From NCBI RefSeq assembly GCF_023100905.1, contig NZ_CP064686.1, forward strand, positions 1,116,001 to 1,180,000: DNA of 64,000 nt. Direction: 5' to 3'. The position numbers and the translations under genes were made by a program. The DNA comes from Bradyrhizobium sp. 4. Its GTDB lineage: Bacteria > Pseudomonadota > Alphaproteobacteria > Rhizobiales > Xanthobacteraceae. The notes beneath the pieces were generated by a model. It made no database searches. It saw only the letters and a program-made list of their open reading frames with translations, and was not told the DNA's origin. Shown here one piece after another: positions 37,864 through 48,227 of this stretch; position 1 is the first letter of the stretch; every line of letters starts with the position of its first letter.

Positions 37864-38625
37864 TCAGGGGTTTGAGTTGGCGTCAAGAGTTTGATTGCGG
37901 GCGTTCTGCTTTCGCATGCTTTCTCCGGAGAGTTGCAGACGGTGAGCGTTGTGAACGAGGCGATCCAGGATGGCGTCGCCGAGGGTTGGGTCGCCGATAA
38001 CGTCGTGCCAATGTTCAACAGGGACCTGACTGGTGACGATAGTGGAGGCGCGACCGTGGCGATCATCGAGGATCTCCAGAAGGTCGCGCCGTTCGGGCGG
38101 ATTTAGAACTGACAGGCCCCAATCATCGAGGATCAGAAGTTGAACGCGGCCGATGGTTTTGAGCAGCCGGCCATATCGGCCGTCGCCGCGAGCCAGGGCG
38201 AGCGCCTCGAACAGGCGCGGGACGCGGTGATACTGGACCGAACGAGTGTCGCGGCAGGCCTTGTGGCCGAGGGCGCAGGCAATCCAGCTTTTGCCGAGCC
38301 CGGTTGCCCCTGTGATGAGCAGGTTCTCGTTGCGGTCGATCCAGTCGCCGCCGACGAGTCTGGCGAAGACGCTGCGGTCGATGCCGCGTGGCGTGCGCAA
38401 ATCGACGTCTTCCACGCATGCGCTCTGGCGTAGCGCGGCGAACTTGAGACGGGTCGTGAGACGTTTGGTGTCGCGCTCGGCGGCTTCGCGATCGACGAGA
38501 AGCCCGATGCGCTCCTCGAACGGCAGGGCGTCGAGGTCCGGTGATCGTCGCTGCTCCTCGAAGGCTTTGGCCATTCCGGTCAAGCCAAGCGTGATCAGCC
38601 GTTCATGGGTGGGGTGTGTCAGCAT
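37864..38625 (-). CDS. istB: IS21 helper ATPase IstB
   Basis: 253 residues of the AAA+ IstB family. Walker A is GATGLGKSW (about 107-115), Walker B VQLLILDDWG, followed by sensor-like ASTIVTSQVPVEHWHD and the end ILDRLVHNAHRLQLSGESMRK. It binds target DNA and stimulates IstA. It starts 15 bp after istA ends, in the same operon. Confidence 0.92.
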   Translation of the reverse strand: MLTHPTHERLITLGLTGMAKAFEEQRRSPDLDALPFEERIGLLVDREAAERDTKRLTTRLKFAALRQSACVEDVDLRTPRGIDRSVFARLVGGDWIDRNENLLITGATGLGKSWIACALGHKACRDTRSVQYHRVPRLFEALALARGDGRYGRLLKTIGRVQLLILDDWGLSVLNPPERRDLLEILDDRHGRASTIVTSQVPVEHWHDVIGDPTLGDAILDRLVHNAHRLQLSGESMRKQNARNQTLDANSNP

Positions 38626-38640
38626 TGGAGTCTCCCTGGT

Positions 38641-40179
38641 TCAGTGGAAATAGCCCTGACCGCGGATGTTGCCGTGGCGCAGGGGCTGGTGGTCGGACGT
38701 CTCGTCGAGGAAAGCGCGATCGAGGCCGCTCTTGAGGATCGAACGGATCGAGGCGACGGAGCGAGCCTTGATCAGGATGCCGCGTCGGCAGGCGGCATCG
38801 ACGCGCGCATGGTCGTAGCTCCTGGCCAGCGACAGAATACCGAGGCAGGTGCGAAAGCCTTGCTCGGGGTGCGGCCGGGCTTCGATGACGACCTGGAAGA
38901 ACGCCGCCGTCGATGGACCGATCTTCTCGCCGGCGGCGATCAGCCCTCCCGGTGTCCATTTGCCGTAGCGGCGGTGGGCGCTGGGCATATGATCGGCAAT
39001 CGTGGTGTGGCCGCGCCGGTTGGGCGCACGGGCGTGGCTGGCGATCCTCTGTCCCTTGTGGAAGACCTCGACGGTCTTGTCGGCGATACGGACATCGACG
39101 AGTTCACGGATCAGGCGGTAAGGGGTGGAATACCAATGGCCGTCGATCTCGACGTGATAATCTGGGGCGACACGGCAACGCTTCCAGCGCGCAAAGACGT
39201 AGGGCTGGTCCGGCAGTTCTCTCAACCTGGGGCGATCAATCTCGGCGAACAGTTCGGTCCGGCTGGAGCCGAAGCCGCGCATCTGGCGGGCGTTGAGTTC
39301 GACGACGAGCCCGCGGATGGCGGTATTGAGCTCCGCCAGGGAAAAGAAGCGCTGGTTGCGCAGGCGGGCCAGGATCCAGCGCTGGGCGATCTGGACTGCG
39401 ATCTCAACCTTGGCCTTGTCCTTTGGTCGCCTCGGCCGGGCCGCCAGGATCGCGGTGCCGTAATGGCCGGCCATCTCAGCATAGGTGCGGTTGATCCCGG
39501 GATCGTAGCGATCGGGGTTGGTCACGGCGGCCTTGAGATTATCGCAGACCACGAACTTCGGCACGCCGCCGAGATACCTGAACAGGCTGGCATGCACGCC
39601 GATCCAGTCGGACAGGCTCTCGCTTGGGCAGGCCTCGGCGTAGGTGTAGTTCGAGGCCCCCATCGCCGCGACGAACAGCTTCATGGCGCGCACTTCGCCG
39701 GTGATGGGATCGAAGATATCGATGGTGTCGCCGGCGAAATCGACGAATACCTTCTCCCCACCGGCGTGGGTCTGACGCATGCTTGGCCGGGCCCGCTGCT
39801 TCCAGGCCTCGAACGTCGTGCAAAACCAGGTATAGCCAAAGCCGTCCGGATTGGCGGCGCGATACTCTTCCCACAACAGCAGGCGCGTCACGCTGCGGCG
39901 GCGCAGCTCCTTCTCGACATAAGCCCAATCCGGTGTCGGGCGCCGGTCGCTTTGCGAGGCTGCCGTCGGCGCCGGAAACAGCAGCAGTTCAAGGTTCTCG
40001 TCGTCCAGGCCCTCCGGCAGCGGCCAGGTCAGCCCCGCAAGGCGGGCGCGACGCACATAACCGTGTACGACCCCATTGCTCACTCCCAACGTCCGCGCGA
40101 TGACGCGCTCGGTCAGGCCCTGGTGCCTCAAACGTAGAACTTCTCGGATCCGGCGCATCGACAATCTCTCGGTAGGCAT
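38641..40179 (-). CDS. istA: IS21 transposase IstA
   Basis: 512 residues. The N-terminal helix-turn-helix (MRRIREVLRLRHQGLTERVIARTLGVSNGVVHGYVRRA) precedes the integrase core: VFVDFAGDTIDIFDPITGE (first D), KFVVCDNLKAAV (second D) and RPRRPKDKAKVEIAVQIAQRW (E). The C-terminal beta domain has DYHVEIDGHWYSTPYRLI. Complete, probably active. Confidence 0.93.
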   Translation of the reverse strand: MPTERLSMRRIREVLRLRHQGLTERVIARTLGVSNGVVHGYVRRARLAGLTWPLPEGLDDENLELLLFPAPTAASQSDRRPTPDWAYVEKELRRRSVTRLLLWEEYRAANPDGFGYTWFCTTFEAWKQRARPSMRQTHAGGEKVFVDFAGDTIDIFDPITGEVRAMKLFVAAMGASNYTYAEACPSESLSDWIGVHASLFRYLGGVPKFVVCDNLKAAVTNPDRYDPGINRTYAEMAGHYGTAILAARPRRPKDKAKVEIAVQIAQRWILARLRNQRFFSLAELNTAIRGLVVELNARQMRGFGSSRTELFAEIDRPRLRELPDQPYVFARWKRCRVAPDYHVEIDGHWYSTPYRLIRELVDVRIADKTVEVFHKGQRIASHARAPNRRGHTTIADHMPSAHRRYGKWTPGGLIAAGEKIGPSTAAFFQVVIEARPHPEQGFRTCLGILSLARSYDHARVDAACRRGILIKARSVASIRSILKSGLDRAFLDETSDHQPLRHGNIRGQGYFH

Positions 40180-40470
40180 CAGGCTTCCTCACTGGTTGAA
40201 TGAGAAATCCGCAGCCCGGTTGAGTTGTCGGTCGAAGCGTCCGGCACCGCCAAACGTTGCTCACGATCCTCTGAAATCGTTGCTCACGATGCGCTGAAAT
40301 CCGTGCTCACGATCCCGCGAAACGCGCAGATTTGAAGCCGGCCACCATTCCGAAATGAAGCCGGCCGGCATTCCGATCAATTTCCGGCCAGGTTTCTGAG
40401 AAGGTCGGCGTTTTCGTTTGGGTCAGTCCCTCAGGCATCAAGTCCCTCGTTGATCAACGGGGGAAAGCGG

Positions 40471-42240
40471 ATGCCGGCCAAGAGAGAACTGCCCATGCGA
40501 CAGATACGCCAAATGCTACGGCTTGCCCGTGACGGGGTGAGCGCCCGGGAGATCGGACGAACGCTCGGCGTGGCGCGGAGCACGATCCAGGACAATCTCA
40601 AGCGGGCGGCAGCGGCCGGGCTTGCGTGGCCTTTGGCTGGCGACCTCACGGACGCGTTCTTGAACAACGTCTGTTCGCCCATGCCGGCGTCAAGCGTGGG
40701 TACCGCCGGCGCGCCGAGCCAGATTGGGGCTCGCTCGCCTGCGAACTTAAGCGGCCTGGCGTCAATTTGATGGTGCTTTCGGAGGAGTATCGCGCGGTTC
40801 ACCCGGGAGGCTATGGCTACAGTCGCTTCTGCGATCTGTTCCGGGAGTTCGAGCGGCGGCTGTCGCCGACCATGCGGCAGGACCATCCGGCCGGCGACAA
40901 GGTATTTGTCGATTACTCCGGCAAGAAAATCATGATCGTCGATCGCGCAACCGGGGTCGTGCGTGAAGCGGAGATCTTCGTCGCCGTGCTTGGCGCCTCC
41001 AATTACACCTACGCCGGAGGCGACCTGGACGCAGAAACTGGCGGACTGGATCGAGGCCCATGTCCGCATGTTCCGCTTTTTTGGCGGGGTGCCGCGCCTT
41101 GTGGTCCCCGACAATCTGAAATCCGGCGTCCACAGGGCCTCGTTCTACGACCCTGAAATCAATCGCAGCTACGGGATGATGGCGTCCCATTACGGCGTCG
41201 GCATCCTTCCGGCGCGGCCACGAAAGCCCCGGGATAAGGCAAAAGTGGAAGCCGGAGTGCGTTTTGCCCAGACCTATATCCTCGGGCGGCTTCGCCGGCA
41301 GACCTTCTTCTCGCTGGCTGAGGCGAACGCGGCAATCGCCGCCGCGCTGGAGCGCGTCAACGCGCACGTCATGCGTCGGCTTGGCGTCAGCCGCCGGCAA
41401 TTGTTCGAGACTGTCGAGATCCCTGTCCTGGCGCCGTTGCCGGATGCCGACTATCAGTTCGCGGAATGGCTCCTGGCCCGCGTCTCGCTCGATTATCATG
41501 TCGAGGTCGACGGCTTCTTGTACTCAGTTCCACACGGCCTGATCCGGGAGCAGGTCGACGTTCGCGCCACCACCCGGACCATCGAGTTGTTCCATCGGGG
41601 TTTGCGTGTTGCTGCTCACCAGCGCCGTTATGGCAGCCGCCGGCATGGCACGGATCCCGATCACATGCCCAGTGCGCATCAGCGTTACGCCGAGTGGACT
41701 CCCGATCGATTCCGGCGCTGGGGGCGATCGATCGGGCCCAACACCGAGGGGCTCGTCCTCGCCATCCTGGCCAATCGGCCTCATCCCGAACAGGGATTCC
41801 GGACCTGTCTCGGCGATATTGATCCCGAACGCGCCGAGCTGATCGCGGCCCGCGCGTTGCCGAGACGACTTCTCAGTTGCGTACCATCACGTGCCGCGTC
41901 TCTTCACCGCCCTCGCACTCGGCCGCGCCGATGGCCGTTACACCAAGATGCTGCGCGCTATCGCTCGTCTCGATCTGCTCATTCTTGATGACTGGGGGCC
42001 AGAGCCGCTCGACGCCGACCAGCGCCCATGATCTGCTCGAGATCGTCGAGGACCGATATGAAGCTCGCTCGATCATCATCACCAGCCAGATGCCCGTCGA
42101 CCGCTGGTACGAAATTATCGGAAATCCCACCATCGCCGACACAATCCTCGATCGCCTCGTCCACAACGCCTAGCGCATCGAACTCAAAGGAGAGAGCCTC
42201 AGAAAGCAAAAGCAATCCGCCCCCAATCAATCGGTCACTT
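40471..42240 (+). pseudogene. Second IS21 element: broken istA joined to internal istB
   Basis: istA starts MPAKRELPMRQIRQMLRLARDGVSAREIGRTLGV, shifts phase near 40650 (HAGVKRGYRRRAEPDWGSL, VFVDYSGKKIMIVDRATG) and again near 41020 (KLADWIEAHVRMFRFFGGVPRLVVPDNLKSGV, PRDKAKVEAGVRFAQ). Its C-terminus HPEQGFRTCLGDI runs straight into mid-istB VPRLFTALALGRADGRYTKMLRAI and LDLLILDDWG, so the istB Walker A region is deleted. The end is ILDRLVHNA plus a stop. Confidence 0.85.
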
Positions 42241-42297
42241 GACCTTCTCATCCCTCAACGACATCATCAAATCGACCCATGCGATTGACGCCAAGGG

Positions 42298-42360
42298 TGG
42301 CCGGCTTCCGATCGGAATACCCGGCCGGCTTCAAATTGGAATGCGTGGCCGGCTTCGTCG
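42298..42360. repeat. GGCCGGCTTC repeat cluster at an IS21 end
   Basis: Three GTGGCCGGCTTC/CCGGCCGGCTTC units alternate with GGAAT-type spacers. They are inverted copies of the GAAGCCGGCC units at about 37741 and 40331-40365. They mark the right end of the second IS21 element. Confidence 0.65.
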
Positions 42361-42444
42361 GTACCCGCAAACTTGATGAAACTTGGGGGCAAGGTCAACA
42401 TCGTCTGGGAATCCCCGGGAGACTTCGTCGGAATCCGCAAAGGG

Positions 42445-43054
42445 CTGGTCAATGCGTTATCTGCGCTGGCTTCAGGACCAGAAGTTCGATCACCCGGCAC
42501 ATCAGATCGCAGTCCAGGAAATGGTCGAAGCGGTTCGCATCGCGAGGGAGCGGGTCGAACGTCTGGAGCACACGATCGAAGAGTTCGTCTGTCCTGGTCT
42601 AGTCTCTGGAGCCGCTCGTGGGGCGCTTCAAACATTGCGAGATATCGACCGGATCGTCGCAGTAACATTCGCCACCGAGGTCGGCGACGTGAGCCGTTTT
42701 GAGAGCCCACGTCAACTCATGGGTTATCTCGGTCTGGTGCCCGGCGAGCGATCGACGAGAGAGTCCGTCAGGCGTGGCGGCATCAGCAAGGCCGGCAACG
42801 GCAGCGTCCGCCACATGTTGGTCGAGAGCGCCTGGACCTATCGACACCCGCCGAAGATCGGCAAGACAACGCTACATCGGCTCGAGCAGGCATCAGGCGT
42901 GCAAGAGATCGCGCGGAAAGCACAGAGCCGCTTGACTGCCCGCTATCGGAAGCTGGCTACACGCGGCAAGCGAACGACAGTGGTCTGCACTGGTATAGCC
43001 CGTGAACTGGTCGGGTTCATGTGGGCAATCGCAAGGCAAGTGCAGGCAACCTGA
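42445..43054 (+). pseudogene. IS110-family transposase, C-terminal part
   Basis: MRYLRWLQDQKFDHPAHQIAVQEMVEAVRIARERVERLEHTIEEFV leads to LQTLRDIDRIVAVTFATEVGDVSRFESPRQLMGYLGLVPGERSTRESVRRGGISKAGNGSVRHMLVESAWTYRHPP in one open frame. The N-terminal DEDD domain is missing, cut off by the IS21 end. From 43055 to 43461 no gene is visible. Confidence 0.85.
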
Positions 43055-43461
43055 TCAGGTGCTTCTCATCATCGTGCATGGGCGCAGGCGGGAGCACGGC
43101 AGAGGGAATGCCCGTCGGACGCTTTGTGGCCGGAAAGAGCGCCGACGTCCACAGTAAGATAGGAGCAGACTTCGGACGCACAATGGGGAATGCGGTGGTC
43201 AACCCGCGCATCAGAGCTTGATCACCGACGTCTTTCGGTCCCGCCTGTGGCAACCAAGCCAGTCGACTTTAGGAAGGGAGTGGAGGGGCTTGCTATGATG
43301 GTACGCGAGCACGATCGCCAGCGTTCGAATCGCGTTTCAGAATGTTCTGAACTGTAAGAGCCATGCTTCGCATACCGCGACGCATGTCGGTGTGGCCACT
43401 GGCGATCCAAACCCTGACGCCGCTCGGAATCGGGATCATCGTCGCGGCGCGAGCCTCAAGT

Positions 43462-44301
43462 CTAGCGACGCACCGACACTGCGAGGCCTATGCCCTTGCC
43501 GTCCACCGTAAGTCGACCCAGCCCCGGAGTCGCGAAGGCGTCAGCGAAGAACTCGATCATGGAAGCTACATCGAAAACTGGGAGGTTCGCTGCTCGGTGC
43601 ACCGCTGGAGCGTACTGTGAAAGCCCCGTGCATTCCAAGAGAATCGCGGCGATATCAGGGTGCTGGAGGATCAGGGAGGACGCGACACCTACCGTCTCCC
43701 GCTCAATCTCAGCTTCGTAGCTTGTGCGTTCTGGCATTCCAACAACCTCCGAAGCCTCCATCACAGCCTGTCGAAACACCGGCTGACTGCCGACGTCACC
43801 GACGACGAGGCGGCCGGCATCAGAGACTCCTGCCCGCTCGAGAAGCTCGGCTGTAAGTGTCGGGCCGCTCGCGGTCAATACGGCTAGCTTCTTGCTGCTA
43901 CCCAAACACGCGAGCAGCAGTGGGGCGACCAGGAGACTTGACAACAGCACAGGAACGTCCACTGCGTTGCGTACTGCTTGCTGATGACGAATCATGAAGC
44001 CACAATTGGAGGCGATCACTCGCGCGCCCTCATTAACGAGCTCGCGCGCGGCGGTGATCACAAGATCTTGGAGTCCGTCATCTCCTTTGTATACGAGCCG
44101 ATCAACTGTGCAGCCGGGAACGATTCGACACAGGTATGGAGACGCGGAGGAGGAAGGATTCTCCCTTGGCCCACCTGGCACCGGACGGTAATTGTAGTCG
44201 AGCAGGAGAATACCAATTGGCGCACCACAACGTCGGTTCAACTCACAGCTATCGAAGACAGTTTGAGCAACCAATGTTTGGCCGGCGCTTACTTGGTTCA
44301 T
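43462..44301 (-). CDS. Aspartate/glutamate racemase-family protein
   Basis: 279 residues from ATG 44301, after AAGGAGG. The family's two catalytic cysteines are visible as Cys100 in VIASNCGFM and Cys224 in AAILLECTGLSQY. LLLDYNYRPVPGGPRENPSS near the N-terminus is typical of the Asp/Glu/hydantoin racemase and maleate isomerase group, which invert or isomerise small acidic or hydantoin substrates without cofactor. It lies 131 bp downstream of a solute-binding gene on the same strand, so the two probably form an operon for import and conversion of one compound. Confidence 0.87.
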   Translation of the reverse strand: MNQVSAGQTLVAQTVFDSCELNRRCGAPIGILLLDYNYRPVPGGPRENPSSSASPYLCRIVPGCTVDRLVYKGDDGLQDLVITAARELVNEGARVIASNCGFMIRHQQAVRNAVDVPVLLSSLLVAPLLLACLGSSKKLAVLTASGPTLTAELLERAGVSDAGRLVVGDVGSQPVFRQAVMEASEVVGMPERTSYEAEIERETVGVASSLILQHPDIAAILLECTGLSQYAPAVHRAANLPVFDVASMIEFFADAFATPGLGRLTVDGKGIGLAVSVRR

Positions 44302-44432
44302 CTCAGGCCCTCCTTGGCCGACGCGCAGCAGTCACTTGCATGTCCGGTTTTGTTTTGGAATCGGACAACTCCAGTCAACAGCCCCTGAATGACACGCAGA
44401 TCATCTGCCATTCAGGATCGGACCGCGGAGCG

Positions 44433-45473
44433 CTACCGCAGGCTCCATTCCTTGTAACTGTTACTGAGCTCCTGATATCTATCGGCCCAATACTTGTTGT
44501 CGACAAATAGGCTATTAGGATTGTTTAAATCAGGAAGCCAGCGCCGCGCCTCTGCGTCAATCTTTTGCTCGGCTCCCTTCGTCACTGGAACCGCGCCAAG
44601 CTTGTTGGCCAACGCGGCCTGCTGTTCTGGCCTGGTAATGAAATCAAGGAAACGCATCGCCGCCTCCTTGTGCTTTGTGCCCTTGAGCACGGTGAAATAG
44701 CCAGTCAAATTTATGCACTGGGCGAAGGAGAAGTCGATTGAAATGCCCGCCGCCTTCGCTAACTTCACCCGATTTAGCCAAGCGGTGGAGTAGTCAGCTT
44801 CGTTTCTCTGAATGAGCGAAATGCACTCGGCAGTTGCCGTCCAAAACTTTACGACGTTCGGCTTGATGCGGTCCAGCGCCTTGAAAGCGCGATCGAGATC
44901 GAGCGGGTACATCTGGCTCGGCGCCACTCCGTCCGCAAGCAGTGGTACTTCTAGACACGGAGCGCCTCCGGTGCCCATCAAGGTGCGGCGCCCTGGAAAA
45001 CTCTTGACGTCCCACAACTGCGGAAAGGTTCTCGCCGGATCCTTCGTCCGGCTCGGATCATACGCGATGCCAAGGGCATAGATAGCTGTGGGCACGGCAA
45101 AAGAGGGCGGGCTCTGAACAAAGCGCGCGGGATCAACTATCTTGGTATCGATTTGCTCCCAAAGGCCCAATTGTCCGCCCTGATAAGCCTGGCCTCCTCC
45201 GGTATCTAACAAGTCCCACTGAATGTTGTTACTCTGGACCTGGGCCAGTGCTTTCGCAAAGTCTGGGCCAGCGACAGTGTCCACGGCGATACCGGTCTCC
45301 GACGTAAAGGGCTTGATCCAGTATTCCTTCATGAAGTCGTCAGTGCTTCCGCCCCAGTTCGCGAGCGTAATTCTCTCGGCGGCGCGGGCCCGGCTGGACG
45401 CGACGAAGGGAGCAGCCCCTAGAAACAGAGCTCCAGCAGCAGTCACACCATTCACAAATTGCCGGCGGTTCAC
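44433..45473 (-). CDS. ABC transporter periplasmic solute-binding protein (PotD-like), copy 4
   Basis: 346 residues from a GTG at 45473, preceded by CAGGGAGAAG. The Tat-like leader MNRRQFVNGVTAAGALFLGAAPFVASSRARA is followed by ITLANWGGSTDDFMKEYWIKPF. It is more divergent from the other copies but colinear throughout, ending YKEWSLR. It precedes a racemase gene. Its divergence suggests a different ligand specificity. Confidence 0.88.
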   Translation of the reverse strand: MNRRQFVNGVTAAGALFLGAAPFVASSRARAAERITLANWGGSTDDFMKEYWIKPFTSETGIAVDTVAGPDFAKALAQVQSNNIQWDLLDTGGGQAYQGGQLGLWEQIDTKIVDPARFVQSPPSFAVPTAIYALGIAYDPSRTKDPARTFPQLWDVKSFPGRRTLMGTGGAPCLEVPLLADGVAPSQMYPLDLDRAFKALDRIKPNVVKFWTATAECISLIQRNEADYSTAWLNRVKLAKAAGISIDFSFAQCINLTGYFTVLKGTKHKEAAMRFLDFITRPEQQAALANKLGAVPVTKGAEQKIDAEARRWLPDLNNPNSLFVDNKYWADRYQELSNSYKEWSLR

Positions 45474-45541
45474 GATGCTTCTCCCTGTTTTGATGCTACA
45501 TATTGGATACTAGTATCTCATATCGCAATACGATTTTCAAG
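45474..45541 (-). promoter_or_regulatory. AT-rich leader of the solute-binding/racemase operon
   Basis: On the minus strand it reads ATCGTATTGCGATATGAGAT, then ACTAGTATCCAATATG and CAGGGAG before GTG 45473. GTATTGCGATATGAGATA aligns with GTATTCGATATGAAATA before 63570. ATCGNATNGCGAT is a partial palindrome. Operator function is inferred. Confidence 0.5.
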
Positions 45542-45551
45542 TCGTGAACCC

Positions 45552-46013
45552 CGTATTGGCCGCGCCTGGATGGACAATGGCCGCCCTCACTGCATCGGCT
45601 TGGACGGACTGCGCGTTGATGATGCAATCGAGGAAACACTTGCTCGGCATCTCGGTCCGGGCGCTATCGCCATCGCCGGGCTCCTCAACACAACGGCGTC
45701 AAGACCGGTTGCAATCGCTGGACACGCGAGCGCGTCACCTAGGTGCGCTCGAACTATCGCATCCCCGTGTGCAGCCCGGGCGGGATCGAGCGCTGCCTGA
45801 ACCACAGCAACCCGGCAAACCTCCTCGCTTCGGCTCCCCGCCGAAACAGGCGAGATCGTCCATCCGCCATCGGACGGCCCGTGGATCTTTGCTCGCGCCC
45901 TCGCTGATAACCGCCGCCAGTCAATCTATCGCGGAACGAGCTCGGCAGAATCCAAGATACCCCACGGGATCACATCCCGATCAGCAAGTTCTCTTCTCTT
46001 CAAAAACATAGAC
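45552..46013 (+). pseudogene. Large serine recombinase, C-terminal relic
   Basis: In two phases: GRAWMDNGRPHCIGLDGLRVDDAIEETLARHLGPGAIAIA, then AQSIAERARQNPRYPTGSHPDQQVLFSS. This is the zinc-ribbon-to-C-terminus part of the recombinase type found at 16180-17257 and 62409, whose copies lack exactly this region. It may be a displaced piece of one of them or a third copy. Confidence 0.6.
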
Positions 46014-46026
46014 AGATGGGTGTTCT

Positions 46027-46125
46027 GATCCGTTGTTGTACAACACGACCCGCGGGCACTCGATCATCTCTCAGCCCAGTTGAGTTCGAGCCTGAGGTGG
46101 GGATTAGCTTAACCCGGCGTCCATC
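46027..46125 (+). pseudogene. IS3 orfB tail and right end
   Basis: LLYNTTRGHSIISQPS then VEFEPEVGISLTR corresponds to LLYNAIRRHSTIGYLSPVEFERKVGLA at 61745-61834. It is followed by the same element tip GTCCATCAAACC. One stop or shift is present. Confidence 0.65.
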
Positions 46126-46389
46126 AAACCCGCAGCAAAGATCGAATTGTTGGTTGTCCTTAGCGCAATCAAATCAGGGACAACACTGGAGCGAGCTATA
46201 TGCCGGCCAAATGCAAAGCCCTTCAATTGAACGAATGAGCGGCTTGCTGTACGATGCGTGCGGACCTTTTCAAGCAAAACGCTGGCAGGCAAGCGGCTGC
46301 TATTGCTGCACACGAGCAGAGGCCCGGCGTCTCGGGCGATCGCTAGTTCGAGGAAGTCTTGGAACAGACACAAAAAGTGGGATGTGCGG

Positions 46390-47040
46390 ATGGCTTGCCA
46401 AGCAAGTCTGTGGCCGCCGAACTCGGCATCCATGAACACACCGTTGCCAAGTGGCGCCGGCGATTTTAAGGATCGATGTGATGGGCTGATTGACGAAGCC
46501 CGCCCTGGCCGCCCTCGCACCATCGACGACGATCAGGTTGCTGAGGTAATCGAGCGTACATTGCGTACGACGCCGGCCGACGCGACGCACTGGTCGACCC
46601 GCTCGATGGCTGCGGAAACTGGCTTTTCCCACACCACCATTCGTCGAATGTGGTCGGCGTTCGGCTTGCAGCCGCACCATAGCCAGACATTCAAGTTGTC
46701 GAGCGATCCGCTGCTCGTCGACAAGGTACGCGATATCGTCGACCTTCTATCCCCACCGAGCCGAGCCCTTGTCCTCAGCATCGATTAGAAAAGCCAAATT
46801 CAGGCCCTCGATCGCGAGCAGCCGGACTTGCCGATGATGCCTGGCCTGCCGGAACGCCGCACGCACAGCTACGTGCGGCATGGCACGACCACGCTTTTTG
46901 AGCGCTCGATGTCGCCTCGGGGTTCGTCATCGGCAATGTTACAAGCGCCATCGATCAGTCGAGTTTTTGAAGTTCCTCAAAGAGATCGACGCTCAATCCC
47001 TGAGGGGCTCGCTGTCCATATCGTCATGGACATGTGTGGA
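46390..47040 (+). pseudogene. IS630-family transposase relic
   Basis: The helix-turn-helix SKSVAAELGIHEHTVAKWRRRF is followed by a frameshift, then KDRCDGLIDEARPGRPRTIDDDQVAEVIERTL and HWSTRSMAAETGFSHTTIRRMWSAFGLQPH. The acidic motif SIDEKSQIQALDREQP has GAG changed to TAG (near 46786), and later phases give HGTTTLFERSM and LKFLKEIDAQ. The C-terminus is missing. Confidence 0.82.
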
Positions 47041-47189
47041 CGCCCCCGCTGATGCAAGAAGAATCTTTCAAAGAGCGCTGAGCGTGGTCGGGGGCTGACA
47101 TGTGTCCGGCCTTTTGCTGCGGCTGTCACATGCCGCTGGCCCGTATGGAGTTCGCGGAACGGGTCCAATTCAACCTCGCGTGCTCGAGG

Positions 47190-47848
47190 CGCGTATCGCT
47201 GATCTGGTTTTCCCGATTCCTGTCTCGCGACCGTTGCGCCATACTCTCCGGTTGACCTTCTCTCGATTGGTCCCTCCATGAACCATGGCGCATCGATCTG
47301 GTCATGGCGCAGGGACGTCAGGAAGGTCATGGTTTTCCAACGCCGTGTGGGACTTTGGCGGGGAGCTTGTGCCCACGCGGTGCCCATTCCCGCAGGAGAG
47401 CCATGTCGGTCCGGGTCTAAGTCTCGTCGATGAAGACCAACCGCTCAGCTTTGACGGGACTTTGGTACTTGTCCACTGGGCTCGCCGCCGTGCCACCTCG
47501 GGGCGATCGCGTTCGCCAGCCACCACGCTTTTTTTAAGCTGAGCTTCGCGGCATGCACGACACCGAGTGGTAATCGACCTTCAGGCCGCGTCCGGCAAGC
47601 TACGCAACGAGACCGCGTATGGTGAAATCGCCGTCCTGGATCCGTTGCGACAGCCACATCGCGTGGTCGCCCGAAATCGCCTTCTTATGACCACCCATTT
47701 GACAACGCTGCCGATCGACCCGCTTCATCCAGCCAATGGCCGTGCTAATCGCAATCCCAAACCGCTTGGCTGCCTAAATGCGGGACATCCCGCCCTTGAT
47801 CGCGGCCGCGACACGCTTGCGAAGATCCAGAGAATAAGGCTTGCCCAT
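47190..47848 (-). pseudogene. Second IS630-family transposase relic
   Basis: Minus strand: start MGKPYSLDLRKRVAAAIKGGMSRI at 47848, FGIAISTAIGWMKRVDR, RLVFIDET and MALLREWAPRGHKLPAKVPHG, then TMTFLTSLRHDQIDAPWFMEGPI in another phase. Several stops. Different from the relic at 46390. Confidence 0.78.
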
Positions 47849-48227
47849 CCATGCTGGCCTCCAACCCAGCCAGCATGGTGAATCAGAAACACGCTGATTG
47901 GAATCTTGAGGGTTCAGTGAGGTCGCGGGGCAAAGGCCAGACGCGCGCTCTGTTCGTAGCGTGCGATTTCATAGAAGCCGGATTGAACGAAGCCGCGGAG
48001 TTGTGGGCGCTATGAGGATAGTGCAGCCAGCGCGGCTGCGGAGAAGGCGCGTCTGTGGTCATAGCGCGTCGGCGAGACATTCAGCTGATGTGAGCGGCCC
48101 CAGTGATCGGGCAATGGCCGATCCAGCGAGCGATCTGGTACGCTGGGATGCGTGGCCGAACGATTGGCGAGATGTTTGGTGACGAACGCGGCCACGGCGA
48201 TATCGGACGTTGCCACCGAGAGAGTGA

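Larger units (their letters stand above)
37706..40400 (-). mobile_element. IS21-family element with repeat-rich ends
   Basis: istA and istB are flanked by multiple terminal repeats. GAAGCCGGCCACC followed by TTCCGA occurs at both ends, GATGGTGAGCAGC/GTGAGCAGC on the left (about 37778-37840), and GCTCACGATCC/GCTCACGATGC with CTGAAATC on the right (about 40258-40312). IS21 elements carry such repeated transposase sites. Exact ends are not resolved. Confidence 0.75.
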
